Shown piece by piece: positions 1-10,211 of a DNA stretch of 64,000 nucleotides. The first letter of the stretch is position 1, and each line of letters starts with the position of its first letter. Below the pieces are notes generated by a model that saw nothing but the letters and a program-made list of their open reading frames with translations, did no database searches and was not told the DNA's origin. Origin of the DNA: Cytophagales bacterium (GTDB taxonomy: Bacteria > Bacteroidota > Bacteroidia > Cytophagales > Microscillaceae); NCBI GenBank assembly GCA_004293905.1, contig RDZE01000014.1:186001-250000 (forward strand), written 5' to 3'. Both the position numbers and the translations under genes were made by a program.

Positions 1-224
1 GCGAGGGAACTGGTACTGCTCAGGAGCATTCTCCTATTTTGGCTGAATTGAATAATATATTTTCTCATAGAGTCAAAAACCATATTCTACTCATTGATGA
101 TGCTCGTTTTTTTACAGGAAAAGATGGTTATCCTACTTTAGAAGCATTGGAAAAGTTTGTGAAAGAAAATTCTACTTATCAGCATTTTTCTGTAAATGAT
201 GATTTGATTTTGATTCATGCCTAA
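1..224 (+). CDS. C-terminal part of an unidentified protein
   Basis: The reading frame is open from the left edge of the window (codons in phase with base 3) to the TAA at 222-224, so only the last 74 or so residues are visible. The segment runs from EGTGTAQEHSPIL through HILLIDDARFF and a YPTLEALEKF stretch to the end. The hydrophobic strand followed by IDDAR looks like the end of an enzymatic alpha/beta domain. Similar C-termini occur, from memory, in hypothetical or methyltransferase-like proteins of surface-polysaccharide loci, but I cannot name the family. The gene converges on dnaE with an 18-bp gap. The start and most of the protein lie outside the window. Confidence 0.6.
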   Translation, partial: EGTGTAQEHSPILAELNNIFSHRVKNHILLIDDARFFTGKDGYPTLEALEKFVKENSTYQHFSVNDDLILIHA

Positions 225-242
225 TTTTTTCTTTGCTTCTCT

Positions 243-3200
243 CTAATAAATCCATTCGTAGCGAAGTTGCATTTTTTGCATTGCTTCTGTAAGTTGTTCA
301 TTGAAAGCTACCTTGTATTTTTGGGAGGTGGTTTCGAGTTGTATTTTCTGGTCTACGTCTAATAGAATGAGTTGCAGGGCTAAATTTCCGCTATTTTGCT
401 GTATCAGTGTTTCTATTTGGTCTATCCATTGTGGGTTGATGTGGCGAGTTTCGGCAAATATTCTGATGCCTTTGCACATCTGCCCTTTTTTGTCTTCGAG
501 GTCGCTGATGTTCTGTACTCTTATTTCATATTTATCTTCTGAGCCGTATTTTTTTTGTACTTTTCCTTTGATGAGGAGTACCTTGTTGAGTTCTATAATG
601 TCTTTGAAAGTATTGTGGTCTTCGCCAAAAAGAGCTAATTCGAGGGCAGTGCTATAGTCTTCTATGACAAAAGTAGTAAAGGGTGCGCCATTTTTCGTAT
701 GTTTTACTTGTGCTTTTGTAATGATTCCGACTACATTTACTTCTTTTCCTTGCTGCTGTTCTATGGCACTCAAAGGGCAGTTGCTGAAGGCTTTTATTTC
801 GGCTTTGTATTCATTGAGGGGGTGTCCGGAGATATAAAACCCTACGGTTTCTTTTTCGCGCTTTAGTTGTTCGAGTTTGTTCCAAGTAAGTGTAGAGGCG
901 ATTTTGGGTTGTGTGATACTGCTTTCAGGACTTCCTCCAAATAGATTATTTTTATCGTTTTTGGCTTCTTGTACGGCGTTGCCATACTTGATGAGCCTTT
1001 CGATGGCGGCGGCGGCGGGGTCGAAAAATGTGGCACGACTGATATTAAAAGAGTCAAATGCACCTGCTTGAGCAAAACTTTCGAAAGATTTTTTATTGAA
1101 AGTTCTCAAACTCACGTGAGTTACGAAATCGTATATATCGGTAAAATATTGTTTTTTTTCTCTTTCGTTGATTACGTTTTCTACGGCAGCTTCTCCAGTT
1201 CCTTTGATGGCGGCAAGTCCAAAGCGTATTTTGCCTTCTTTGTTTACTGAAAATCCTGATAAACTTTCATTGACATCGGGTCCTAAGACTTCTACGTTCA
1301 TTCTTCGCGCCTCTTCTATGAAAAAGGCTATTTTCTCTATGTCGTTCATGTTGTGCGTCAGTACTGCTGCCATGTATTCGGCGGTATAGTTGGCTTTGAG
1401 GTAGGCGGTTTGGTAAGCAAGTACAGAATAAGCGGCAGAGTGAGAGCGGTTGAAACCATACTCGGCAAATTTTTCCATGATGTCGAAAATTTCGGAGGCT
1501 TTTTTCTCCTCTATTTGGTGGAGTTGTTTGGCACCTGCTATGAATTTTTCGCGTTCTTTTGCCATTTTTTCTTTGTCTTTTTTCCCCATAGCCCTTCGGA
1601 GGAGGTCTGCGCCACCGAGCGTATAGCCTGCTAATATTTGTGCAGTTTGCATGATTTGTTCTTGGTATACCATGATGCCGTAGGTTTTCTCAAGAATGGG
1701 TTTGAGGAGGTCGTGAGGGTATTCTACTTTTTCTCTGCCGTGTTTTCGGTTGATATAAACGGGTATAAATTGTAGCGGTCCTGGTCGGTAGAGTGCGTTC
1801 ATGGCAATGAGGTCTTCTATATTGGTCGGTTTGAGTTGTTTGAGGTACATTTGCATGCCTTCGGACTCAAATTGGAACGTGCCGATGGTGTCGCCGTTTT
1901 GGTACAGTTGGTAAGTTTTTTGGTCTTGTAGGTCTATTTCGTCTATGTTTATATCTACATTATGTCTTTTTTTGATGAGCATCAATGCATCGCGTATGAT
2001 GGTGAGGGTTTTCAGCCCTAAAAAGTCCATTTTGAGCATACCTGCATCTTCTATGACTTTTCCATCGAATTGGGTAACTAATAAATCGGAGTCTTTGGAA
2101 GTACAAACGGGAATGTACTTTGTGATGTCATCGGGGGCAATGATGATGCCTGCGGCGTGTATGCCTGTGCCTCTTACGGAGCCTTCTAATACTAAGGCAT
2201 CTCGGAGGACTTCTTTGCGCATGTCTTCTTGTGGGGTGGTGTAGATGCCTTTGAGTTCGGGGTTGGTATCTATGGCATCTTTGAGTTTTGTTCCGGGTTT
2301 TTCGGGTACTAATTTGGCAAGTTTGTTCGATTCGTCTAAGGGTAATTCCATTACGCGGGCTACGTCTTTGATAGCCATTTTTGCTGCCATAGAGCCATAC
2401 GTAATGATTTGGGCTACTTGGTTTTTGCCATATTTATCTACTACATAGTCTATTACTTTTTGCCGTCCTATATCGTCAAAGTCTGTATCAATATCGGGCA
2501 TAGATACGCGTTCGGGGTTCAGGAAACGCTCAAAAAGCAGGTCGTATTGAATGGGGTCTATGTTGGTTATGCCTATGCAGTAAGCGACTGCCGAGCCTGC
2601 GGCAGAGCCTCTACCAAGCCCTACCCTTACGCCTAAGTCAATGGCGGCATTGATGAAATCTTGCACGATGAGGAAATAGCCCGAAAATCCCATTTTTTGA
2701 ATGGTATCGAGTTCGAAGTTGAGGCGTTGCTCTATTTCGGGGGTTACTTGTTTGTATTTTTTATGCGCCCCTATGAAAGTGATGTGTCTTAGGTACTCAA
2801 ATTGGTCTTTGAAATTAGTAGGGAGTTGGTAGTTGGGCAGTAAAATATCTCTTTTGAGTTGTAAGCTCTCTACCTTTCCTACGATGTCGTTGGTATTGTC
2901 TAAGGCTTGTGGAATGTCTTTGAAAAGATACTCCATTTCGGCTTGTGTTTTGAAGAAAAATTCTTTGTTAGGGAAACCAAATCGGTATCCTTTTCCATCG
3001 CCTACGGGAGTACTTTTTTTCTCGCCTGTGTTGATGCAAAGTAGAATATCGTGGGCATCGGCATCGCTTTGGTCTACGTAGTGCGAGTCGTTGGTAGCGA
3101 TGACTTTGAGGTTGTATTTTTTTGCCCATTTGAGCAAAATTTGGTTGATGTCTTCTTGGCTGATGCCTGTGTTGTCAAGGTTTTGGAGGTGGTGTCTTTG

Positions 3201-3728
3201 CAGTTCTATGTAATAATCTTCGCCGAAAAGGTCTAACCACCATTGGAGTTGTTTTTCGGCTTCTTCTTCTCCTTTTCGGAGTATGGTTTGTGGTATTTCT
3301 GCCCCTATACAACAAGAAGTGGCAATGATTCCTTCATGGTATTTGAGCAGTAGTTCTTTGTCTATGCGCGGGTATTTACTGTAGTAGCCTTCTATGTAGC
3401 CTATGGAACAGAGTTTCGAGAGGTTTTCGTAGCCTTGTTTGTTTTTGGCTAAAAGTAGTTGGTGGTAGCGTTCGTCTTTTTTTCCTTTGCCAAATTCTTT
3501 GATGTGTCGGTCTTTGACTAAGTAAAACTCACAGCCTACAATGGGTTTGATGCCTTGTGCATTGGCTTCGGCTACAAATTTGAAAGCACCAAACATGTTG
3601 CCGTGGTCAGTGAGGGCGACAGCGGGCATCCCATCTTTTTTGGCTTTTTGCATGAGGCTTTTGATGCTGGCGGCACCATCTAAGAGCGAAAATTGGGTGT
3701 GTACGTGTAAGTGAGAAAATGTAGGCAT
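243..3728 (-). CDS. dnaE: DNA polymerase III alpha subunit (replicative polymerase)
   Basis: This is the replicative C-family DNA polymerase. The N-terminal PHP domain opens with HLHVHTQFSLLDGAA (residues 6-20). The palm carries GRGSAAGS (about 372-379) and the catalytic PDIDTDFDD (about 411-419), and KMDFLGL supplies the further acidic residue. An OB-fold and C-terminal tail follow. At 1,161 residues it has the usual DnaE length, and no exonuclease domain is inserted, so it is not PolC. The ATG at 3726-3728 is preferred over an in-frame TTG at 3761 because DnaE proteins begin only a few residues before the HLHVHT motif. A TATTTTTG box (minus strand, 3766-3759) lies about 30 bp upstream. The gene is monocistronic and points toward the truncated gene at the window edge. 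Confidence 0.97.
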   Translation of the reverse strand: MPTFSHLHVHTQFSLLDGAASIKSLMQKAKKDGMPAVALTDHGNMFGAFKFVAEANAQGIKPIVGCEFYLVKDRHIKEFGKGKKDERYHQLLLAKNKQGYENLSKLCSIGYIEGYYSKYPRIDKELLLKYHEGIIATSCCIGAEIPQTILRKGEEEAEKQLQWWLDLFGEDYYIELQRHHLQNLDNTGISQEDINQILLKWAKKYNLKVIATNDSHYVDQSDADAHDILLCINTGEKKSTPVGDGKGYRFGFPNKEFFFKTQAEMEYLFKDIPQALDNTNDIVGKVESLQLKRDILLPNYQLPTNFKDQFEYLRHITFIGAHKKYKQVTPEIEQRLNFELDTIQKMGFSGYFLIVQDFINAAIDLGVRVGLGRGSAAGSAVAYCIGITNIDPIQYDLLFERFLNPERVSMPDIDTDFDDIGRQKVIDYVVDKYGKNQVAQIITYGSMAAKMAIKDVARVMELPLDESNKLAKLVPEKPGTKLKDAIDTNPELKGIYTTPQEDMRKEVLRDALVLEGSVRGTGIHAAGIIIAPDDITKYIPVCTSKDSDLLVTQFDGKVIEDAGMLKMDFLGLKTLTIIRDALMLIKKRHNVDINIDEIDLQDQKTYQLYQNGDTIGTFQFESEGMQMYLKQLKPTNIEDLIAMNALYRPGPLQFIPVYINRKHGREKVEYPHDLLKPILEKTYGIMVYQEQIMQTAQILAGYTLGGADLLRRAMGKKDKEKMAKEREKFIAGAKQLHQIEEKKASEIFDIMEKFAEYGFNRSHSAAYSVLAYQTAYLKANYTAEYMAAVLTHNMNDIEKIAFFIEEARRMNVEVLGPDVNESLSGFSVNKEGKIRFGLAAIKGTGEAAVENVINEREKKQYFTDIYDFVTHVSLRTFNKKSFESFAQAGAFDSFNISRATFFDPAAAAIERLIKYGNAVQEAKNDKNNLFGGSPESSITQPKIASTLTWNKLEQLKREKETVGFYISGHPLNEYKAEIKAFSNCPLSAIEQQQGKEVNVVGIITKAQVKHTKNGAPFTTFVIEDYSTALELALFGEDHNTFKDIIELNKVLLIKGKVQKKYGSEDKYEIRVQNISDLEDKKGQMCKGIRIFAETRHINPQWIDQIETLIQQNSGNLALQLILLDVDQKIQLETTSQKYKVAFNEQLTEAMQKMQLRYEWIY

Positions 3729-3933
3729 GGGAAAGGAAATAGACTTTTTTAGAGAAGACAAAAATAGCTTTTTTATAGGTATTTTTTAAATTTTTTGAGT
3801 AGTATTTTTTCTGTCATGGTGTTTGTGGCTCATTTTGAGGGGAATAGGGTGGCTTGAGAAATTCTGCGCAAATGGGTATAGTTTTCAAAATTTTCTGTTC
3901 CTTTGTATAGTTAGTTTCTAATGCTGTTTTTTT

Positions 3934-4665
3934 ATGAAAATATATTCTCTCATCAGAAAAGGGGAAGGTCATCAGGTTTTTTGTGAAGACTTTTTACTTA
4001 TCAATACGCTGAACAATCAATTTTTATGGGGGGCTATTGCTGATGGTTGTTCTTCGGGCAAGGATTCGCATTTTGCTTCTGCTTTTTTATTAAAATTATT
4101 GCGCAAAAATGCTCAAGAAGTACTTTTAAAAGCAGATAATAAAGAAGATGATGAGCTATTGGGTATGAATGCTAAAAAAATTCTTTCGCTTACTTTTCAA
4201 GATATGAAAGATTTGAAGAAGCAAATGGTATTGCAAACAGAGGAAATGCTCGCAACGCTTTTGTTTTTTATCTATGATTTTGTGCACAATCGACTTTGGG
4301 CGATTGTAGTAGGCGATGGTTTGTTTTATGTTGATGGTATTTGGCACGAAGTAGACCAAAACAACCAGCCCGATTATTGGGCTTATCATTTAAAAGAAGA
4401 TTTTGAAGATTGGTTTAAAAAACAGAAAAATATTTATGAAATACCTGCGCCAAAAAAATTTGCGATTGCTTCTGATGGTATTTTTTCATTTCAGGGCGCG
4501 CGCTCGCCTGAAGAACAAAAAATAGCTCCTGCAAGTTATTTTTTAGAAGATGAGCAATTTTTAGCACAACCTAATATGTTGGGTAGAAAATTTAATATTT
4601 TATATTCGCAACATGGCTTACAACCTTATGACGATGTAAGTATTGTATTGGTAAAAACTACTTAG
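3934..4665 (+). CDS. PP2C-family protein phosphatase-like protein
   Basis: A 243-residue cytosolic protein with the spaced acidic motifs of PP2C-type Ser/Thr phosphatases: an E-D pair near residue 18, AIADGCSSG near residue 36, VGDG near residue 128, ASDGIF near residue 180 and a C-terminal DDVSIVLV. These correspond to the metal-binding aspartates of the fold, so activity is plausible. It is close to minimal PP2C size, with no membrane segment or extra domain. It is divergently placed from dnaE and 44 bp upstream of an MFS gene that may be co-transcribed. No cognate kinase is adjacent, so the substrate is unknown. Confidence 0.75.
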   Translation: MKIYSLIRKGEGHQVFCEDFLLINTLNNQFLWGAIADGCSSGKDSHFASAFLLKLLRKNAQEVLLKADNKEDDELLGMNAKKILSLTFQDMKDLKKQMVLQTEEMLATLLFFIYDFVHNRLWAIVVGDGLFYVDGIWHEVDQNNQPDYWAYHLKEDFEDWFKKQKNIYEIPAPKKFAIASDGIFSFQGARSPEEQKIAPASYFLEDEQFLAQPNMLGRKFNILYSQHGLQPYDDVSIVLVKTT

Positions 4666-4709
4666 GCTTTTGAGATAAAACAATTTTTTTTCATACTTTT
4701 TTTCTAAAA

Positions 4710-5879
4710 ATGTCCCAAAACACTTTATATTCACCTGTTTTCTTTCGTTTGTGCCTTAGTAGTTTTTTATTTTTTGCATCTTTCAATATGCTTATCCCTG
4801 AGTTGCCTGCCTACCTTACTTCTTTGGGCGGGGAAGACTACAAAGGCTTGATTATTTCTTTGTTTACACTTACAGCAGGTTTATCGCGCCCTATCAGTGG
4901 TAAGTTAGCCGATAGAATTGGGCGCATTCCTGTGATGGCTTTAGGACTATGGGTGTGTATGTTGGCAGGTTTTTTATACCCTGTGTTGGCTACTGTGATT
5001 GGTTTTTTTCTGATGCGTTTTTTACATGGTTTTTCCACAGGTTTTACGCCTACGGGTACATCGGCATATTTGGCAGATATTGTCCCTTTTGAGCGGCGCG
5101 GAGAAGCAATGGGCTGGATAGGCTTGGCGAATAGTTCGGGAATGGCAGCCGGACCTGCATTAGGGGGTTGGTTGATTAGTTATGTAGGTATTGATACGTT
5201 GTTTTATATCTCTTCGTTTTTGGCTTTATTGGCTTGGGTGGTGTTGATAAGCCTCCCTGAAACGGTTACGCACCGCGAAAAATTGAATGCTTCTTTGCTT
5301 TGGATAAAAAGACACGAGATATTAGAACCAGCCGTATTGAAGCCTGCTTGGGTAATGGTATTGGTGTGTTTTCCGTATGGTTTGGTGCTTACAATTGTTC
5401 CCGATTACAGTGTTTATTTTGAAGTATCTAACAAAGGCACTTTTTTCGCCATTACTACAGTCGCTTCTACCTCTATTAGATTATTTGCGGGGCGTTTTTC
5501 GGATATTTATGGGCGTGTTCCTGTAATGTTGGGGGCATCTTTATTGTTAGCATTTTCTATGTTTTGGATTGCTCTTAGCAATTCTTCTGAGGCTTTTTTA
5601 TGGGGTGCGGTATGGTATGGATTGGCAGCAGGTATGGGCTCTCCTACCTTGTTTGCTTGGGCAATAGACCTCAGCGATGAACGTTTTAGGGGGCGCGGTA
5701 TGGCTACGCTTTTTATTGCGATGGAGTTAGGCATTGGCTTGGGGGCTTTTATTTCGGGGAGTTTGTATGCCAATGACAATACGCGCGTACCTATGCTTTT
5801 TGGCGTTTCGGGGCTAATGTGTCTGGTTGCAGTCAGTTATTTGGTTGTATTATTGCTCCAAAAAAAGAAAAACTTATGA
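4710..5879 (+). CDS. MFS transporter
   Basis: A 389-residue inner-membrane protein of the major facilitator superfamily with about twelve hydrophobic segments. The first cytoplasmic loop carries the family signature as GKLADRIGRIPVM (about residues 64-76), and a degenerate second copy, GRFSDIYGRVPVM, opens the C-terminal half, which is the typical internal duplication. The substrate cannot be read from the sequence; drug or small-metabolite export is usual for this subgroup. The stop codon lies inside the stem of a terminator hairpin. It sits 44 bp downstream of the PP2C-like gene in the same direction. Confidence 0.9.
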   Translation: MSQNTLYSPVFFRLCLSSFLFFASFNMLIPELPAYLTSLGGEDYKGLIISLFTLTAGLSRPISGKLADRIGRIPVMALGLWVCMLAGFLYPVLATVIGFFLMRFLHGFSTGFTPTGTSAYLADIVPFERRGEAMGWIGLANSSGMAAGPALGGWLISYVGIDTLFYISSFLALLAWVVLISLPETVTHREKLNASLLWIKRHEILEPAVLKPAWVMVLVCFPYGLVLTIVPDYSVYFEVSNKGTFFAITTVASTSIRLFAGRFSDIYGRVPVMLGASLLLAFSMFWIALSNSSEAFLWGAVWYGLAAGMGSPTLFAWAIDLSDERFRGRGMATLFIAMELGIGLGAFISGSLYANDNTRVPMLFGVSGLMCLVAVSYLVVLLLQKKKNL

Positions 5880-5898
5880 GCAAGTGCCCATAAGTTTT
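5869..5898. terminator. Bidirectional intrinsic terminator
   Basis: AAAACTTATG (5869-5878) and CATAAGTTTT (5889-5898) form a perfect 10-bp stem with a 10-nt loop. The plus strand ends in T4. The minus strand continues into TTTTTCTTTTTTT, so it is the stronger terminator for the lipoprotein gene arriving from the right. The stem contains the MFS stop codon. Confidence 0.7.
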
Positions 5899-5925
5899 AT
5901 CATAAATTGTTTAAACCCAAATTTT

Positions 5926-6777
5926 TTATCCTCTGTTAATTACATAGGTTTTACCGTTGATAGTTACAGTGAAAGTATTATTACAAGCACCATCACCATA
6001 GTCTATTGTAGCTACATTATTGTCTGTGGTTACTGTTACGATACCAGCTACAGGTTTGAATATTCCTCTTGCCCAACAACTTGGTTTAAGTACCAAAGCG
6101 TTGGTAATGGCAACCACATATTTTACGCCTTTTCTGTTAGTACCTTCGTTTGCACCTGTGATTCTGAACTCATCATCTTCAATGCTACGTGTAGAAAAAC
6201 CAGCACTCCAAGTACGTCTGCGGTCGGCTTTCCAAGTGGCTGTAGTACCATCAGGGAAGGTAAGTTTGGCATCTCTCACAGAAACAGTGTATTCAGGTGA
6301 GTTGGCATTAGTTGTAACATTTGTAGTAGTGTGTGTGCCTTCTACCTTTACATCATTAACGAAGAAGTTGTCAAAAGTAGTAGTAACAATACTACCCACC
6401 ACACTTGGGCGGTTTGTCAATTCTACGACCATTTTTCCTTTGCGTGTACGTCCGTTGAAGGCTTTACAACCTGTACCAAAATCAATCACTACACGGCGGT
6501 AAGTTTGTCCTTTGGTAGGGTCTAAGGAGATAGTAACAGTGGCACATTCGTATTGTTCTTGAGTTTCTTCGGTGCGTCCTAAGTTTACAGAACTTAATAC
6601 ATCGTTAGAGATGCTACTCACATCGTCAAATTCACCTTCTGAACTTGCGTTGTCTTGCGTTGCTTGATTGACTACTTCGTTTTGCGATTTGTCATTGATT
6701 TTACAACCGTAAAAAGCTACAGTACCTAAGATAAGAAGAAAGCTAACTTTCAAAAAGTTTTTGCGAATCGTGTTCAT
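5926..6777 (-). CDS. Exported lipoprotein, unknown function
   Basis: A 283-residue protein with a lipoprotein signal peptide: basic start MNTIRKNFLK, hydrophobic core, and lipobox VAFYGC with Cys25. The mature part is Ser/Thr/Asn rich and predicted all-beta. Two similar segments, RRVVIDFGTGCKAFNGRTRKG (split around residues 92-112) and ATIDYGDGACNNTFTVTING near the C-terminus, suggest an internal structural duplication around a D-[FY]-G-x-G-x-C core. This DFG/GxGC pattern recurs, as I remember it, in uncharacterised Bacteroidota lipoproteins. It is probably attached to the outer membrane or cell surface. It is monocistronic and divergent from recG. Confidence 0.7.
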   Translation of the reverse strand: MNTIRKNFLKVSFLLILGTVAFYGCKINDKSQNEVVNQATQDNASSEGEFDDVSSISNDVLSSVNLGRTEETQEQYECATVTISLDPTKGQTYRRVVIDFGTGCKAFNGRTRKGKMVVELTNRPSVVGSIVTTTFDNFFVNDVKVEGTHTTTNVTTNANSPEYTVSVRDAKLTFPDGTTATWKADRRRTWSAGFSTRSIEDDEFRITGANEGTNRKGVKYVVAITNALVLKPSCWARGIFKPVAGIVTVTTDNNVATIDYGDGACNNTFTVTINGKTYVINRG

Positions 6778-6987
6778 AATTTTAATATTTGTTTTGTTCC
6801 TTTGTGTACTTAGACAGTAATGAGAAATAAAGGTTTAATGAAAGATAAAAAAAAATTTTATCGTAGATGTGATTAGGCTCAATTTATTGAGTGTGTTTTT
6901 CCAAACCCTCTTGCGTTTTTTAGCCAATTAGTTGTAATACTTTTGGTAAATCTGTATTTTTACCCATTCATTTTTCCTAAAAAAACT

Positions 6988-9090
6988 ATGTCCATAGCGC
7001 AATTCTTAGAGAGCAAAATAGAATACATGAAAGGTGTTGGACCTCATAGGGCAGCCCTACTCAACGAACTGAACATATTTACTTACCGCGATTTGCTACA
7101 GCACTACCCTTTTCGGCACGAAGACCGCAGTCAAATGCACCTCGCCAAAGACCTGCTCGAAGAGATGCCCGCCGCACAGCTCAAAGGCAAAATCATCTAC
7201 CTAAGCTCCGCAGGCGAAGGCGCGAAAAAAAGGCTCATAGCCTACTTCAACGATGGTACAGGCGATGTAGAACTACTCTGGTTTCAGGGAATAGAAACAG
7301 TGAAAAAAAATATAAAAACACACCAAGCTATCTATTTGGTATATGGGAAACCACAGTTTTTTGCAGGAAAATTCAGTATCGTTCACCCCGAATTGGAAGA
7401 ATGGACACCCGAAAAAGACAAAGAAATGGGTTGGCAACCTGTTTATAGCATTACTGAAAAAATGCGTAAGAAATTTTTTACCAGCAAAGCCCTTAGTAAA
7501 ATTACACAAGCACTCATTGCCCTGCTCCGACAGCAACCTACTTGGGAAACCCTCCCTGATTACCTATGCCAACAATACCAACTTATGCCGCGCAAAGATG
7601 CTATAGAACAAATACATTTTCCCAAAAATATAGCCCTGCTCGAAAAAGCCAAAAGAAGACTCAAATTTGAAGAATTGTTTTTTGTGCAACTCAAACTCCT
7701 CAAAACCAAACAATTTAGAAAAATATCTTACCAAGGGCAAATACTCAAAGATACCCAACTACTTACCCAATTCTACAACGAGCACCTCCCCTTTGAGCTT
7801 ACCAATGCCCAAAAAAGAGTAGTAAAAGAAATATACAATAACCTACAAACAGGAAAACAAATGAACCGCCTCGTACAAGGTGATGTAGGCAGTGGAAAAA
7901 CAATGGTCGCTTTTTTGGCTATGCTCATTGCTATAGGCAACGGAGGACAAGCCTGCCTCATGGCACCTACCGAAATCTTAGCCGACCAACACTACAATGG
8001 ACTGAAAAAATATGCCGATGCATTGGGCATTACTATAGATAAGCTCACAGGCACTACCAAAACCAAAGACCGCCGCGTACTCTTAGGACGCTTAGAAAAT
8101 GGCAATCTGAAAATATTAGTAGGCACACACGCGCTCATAGAAGAATCTGTACTCTTCGAAAACTTAGCCCTATGTGTCATCGATGAACAACACCGCTTCG
8201 GGGTAGAACAAAGAAGCAAATTATGGAAAAAAAACGAGCATGCCCTCTATCCTCATATTTTAGTAATGACAGCTACACCCATTCCGCGTACTTTAGCCAT
8301 GACGCTCTATGGCGATTTAGATGTATCCATCATCGATGAACTGCCCAAAGGCAGAAAACCCATCATCACGGCACACCGCTACGAAAACAACCGCCTCAAA
8401 GTATATGAGTTCATCAGAAGCGAGCTAAACAAAGGAAGACAAGCCTATATCGTATACCCACTCATTGAAGAATCAGAAAAATTAGACCTGAAAAACCTCT
8501 CCGATGGCTACGAACAAGTAAAAAAAGCCTTCCCTGAGTTCAAAGTAAGTATGGTACATGGTAAAATGAATACCCTGGAAAAAGATGAGGAAATGCAAAG
8601 ATTCAGCCAACAACAGACCCAAATAATGGTCGCTACTACCGTCATAGAAGTAGGCGTAGATGTACCCAATGCCTCCGTAATGGTCATAGAAAACGCAGAA
8701 AGGTTTGGTTTGGCGCAGCTACACCAACTTAGAGGCAGGGTCGGGCGAGGTGCTGAACAATCTTACTGTATACTCATGACCGACCTAAAAATAAGCAAGG
8801 ACAGTCGCACACGCCTCGATACAATGGTCAGAACTACCAATGGCTTCGAAATATCAGAAGTAGATATGCAATTGCGCGGACCGGGCAATCTTATGGGAAA
8901 AGAACAAAGCGGACTGATGAATTTTCTTATTGCCGACCTTGCCAAAGATGGTGCTATTCTCGAGGAAGCACGCAATGCCGCCCAAACGCTTTTGGAAACA
9001 GATGCTCACTTACAAAAACCCGAGAACGCACTCATCAAACAATATCTTTTGGCTCAAAAAGAAGGAAACTATTGGAGCAGAATCAGCTAA
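6988..9090 (+). CDS. recG: ATP-dependent DNA helicase RecG
   Basis: RecG remodels stalled replication forks and recombination intermediates. The N-terminal wedge region begins with the YMKGVGPHRA helix-hairpin-like motif. The superfamily 2 helicase core shows Walker A GDVGSGKT (about 298-305), DEQHRFG (about 399-405), MTATPIPRT and QLRGRVGRG. The ATG at 6988 (MSIAQFLESKIEYMKG) is chosen over an in-frame TTG at 6943, which lies inside a TACTTTTG promoter -7-like box (6938-6945). The 700-residue product is of normal family length. It ends 4 bp before the convergent WD40 gene. Confidence 0.96.
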   Translation: MSIAQFLESKIEYMKGVGPHRAALLNELNIFTYRDLLQHYPFRHEDRSQMHLAKDLLEEMPAAQLKGKIIYLSSAGEGAKKRLIAYFNDGTGDVELLWFQGIETVKKNIKTHQAIYLVYGKPQFFAGKFSIVHPELEEWTPEKDKEMGWQPVYSITEKMRKKFFTSKALSKITQALIALLRQQPTWETLPDYLCQQYQLMPRKDAIEQIHFPKNIALLEKAKRRLKFEELFFVQLKLLKTKQFRKISYQGQILKDTQLLTQFYNEHLPFELTNAQKRVVKEIYNNLQTGKQMNRLVQGDVGSGKTMVAFLAMLIAIGNGGQACLMAPTEILADQHYNGLKKYADALGITIDKLTGTTKTKDRRVLLGRLENGNLKILVGTHALIEESVLFENLALCVIDEQHRFGVEQRSKLWKKNEHALYPHILVMTATPIPRTLAMTLYGDLDVSIIDELPKGRKPIITAHRYENNRLKVYEFIRSELNKGRQAYIVYPLIEESEKLDLKNLSDGYEQVKKAFPEFKVSMVHGKMNTLEKDEEMQRFSQQQTQIMVATTVIEVGVDVPNASVMVIENAERFGLAQLHQLRGRVGRGAEQSYCILMTDLKISKDSRTRLDTMVRTTNGFEISEVDMQLRGPGNLMGKEQSGLMNFLIADLAKDGAILEEARNAAQTLLETDAHLQKPENALIKQYLLAQKEGNYWSRIS

Positions 9091-9094
9091 AAGA

Positions 9095-10075
9095 TTACCA
9101 TTTCAAATCTACAATACCCAACTTGTATGCCCCATTCGTAATCATCAACTTTTTGCCATCATTAGAGAAAAAAGCCTGCATTATAATCATCGGAGCATCA
9201 AAATCTATACTGAGCGGCAATTTATCAAGCGAATAATATGCCCACGCATACCAATCTCCCTCTTTATGCCCTGCGGCGTATAGTATCTTATTCATATCAA
9301 ATTGTAAATCTTCTATACCCGTAACAGAAAGTGCAACTTTTTTTATTTCACCTCTAAATATATCATAAACACAAAGATTTCTGTCCCCATCTGAAGTAAA
9401 AGCAATCACCGAATTGTCATGAGTAAAAGTCAATTTTTCAGGATATTCAACACTGATTATTTTTATTGTATTGCCAGTAGCAACCTCCCAAATGACTACA
9501 TCAAAATCGGAAGCCGAAACCAAGTATTGGTCATTGGGGCTAAAATAAATTTGCCTTACAGCAAAATCATTCCCTGACAATACTTTTACATTTTTACCGC
9601 TCTGATAGTCATACATACTCACCACATAGCCCTGATTATCATCAGTATAAGTATATGCCAAGTAAGTTGATTGATTCCCCAAAGCAATGCCACTGTTCAT
9701 TCCACTTTTGGGTATTTGCACCTCTGCAACAAGCTCAAGTGAGGTGTTCCAAACCTTTATTTTGGCATCTTCTCCTATAGTTGCAAGATGCTGCTTACCT
9801 TTGCTGTACGCTACCGATGAAAACGACATCGCATCGCACTCTACTATTAGGCTTGTATCCTTTGCCTCATTGCTCAATTCAATCATTGCCAATGTTCGCT
9901 CTTCAGTAAGAGCCGCAATGAATGATTTTCCATTTACATTTTCTAAATAAGTGTGCTTTTTTGATATATCCATTCTTATATTTTCGAGCTCAAGATAAAT
10001 ACTGTTATTTTGGGCGAAAACATTAATTATAGTAAAATAAATCCATAATAAACATACTAATGATGCTTTTTTCAT
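9095..10075 (-). CDS. Exported WD40/YVTN beta-propeller protein
   Basis: A 326-residue protein with a cleavable signal peptide (about residues 1-21, ending VFAQ). The rest consists of WD40-like blades with recurring strands such as HLATIGEDAKIKVWNT, YLVSASDFDVVIWEVATG and VIAFTSDGDRNLCVYD. It is a periplasmic or surface binding scaffold rather than an enzyme; no catalytic residues are evident. It converges on recG and is divergent from the Fe-S protein gene. The partner is unknown. Confidence 0.75.
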   Translation of the reverse strand: MKKASLVCLLWIYFTIINVFAQNNSIYLELENIRMDISKKHTYLENVNGKSFIAALTEERTLAMIELSNEAKDTSLIVECDAMSFSSVAYSKGKQHLATIGEDAKIKVWNTSLELVAEVQIPKSGMNSGIALGNQSTYLAYTYTDDNQGYVVSMYDYQSGKNVKVLSGNDFAVRQIYFSPNDQYLVSASDFDVVIWEVATGNTIKIISVEYPEKLTFTHDNSVIAFTSDGDRNLCVYDIFRGEIKKVALSVTGIEDLQFDMNKILYAAGHKEGDWYAWAYYSLDKLPLSIDFDAPMIIMQAFFSNDGKKLMITNGAYKLGIVDLKW

Positions 10076-10211
10076 ATTCTTGTTATATAATTTAAAACCA
10101 TACTACAAAGTAAAAAAAAAGAGAGAAATAATCAAAATGTAAAAAAAATAGTTAGTTTTGCATACCTTGTTCAATAAACATTATTACTACTACAAAATTA
10201 CTAATGTCATC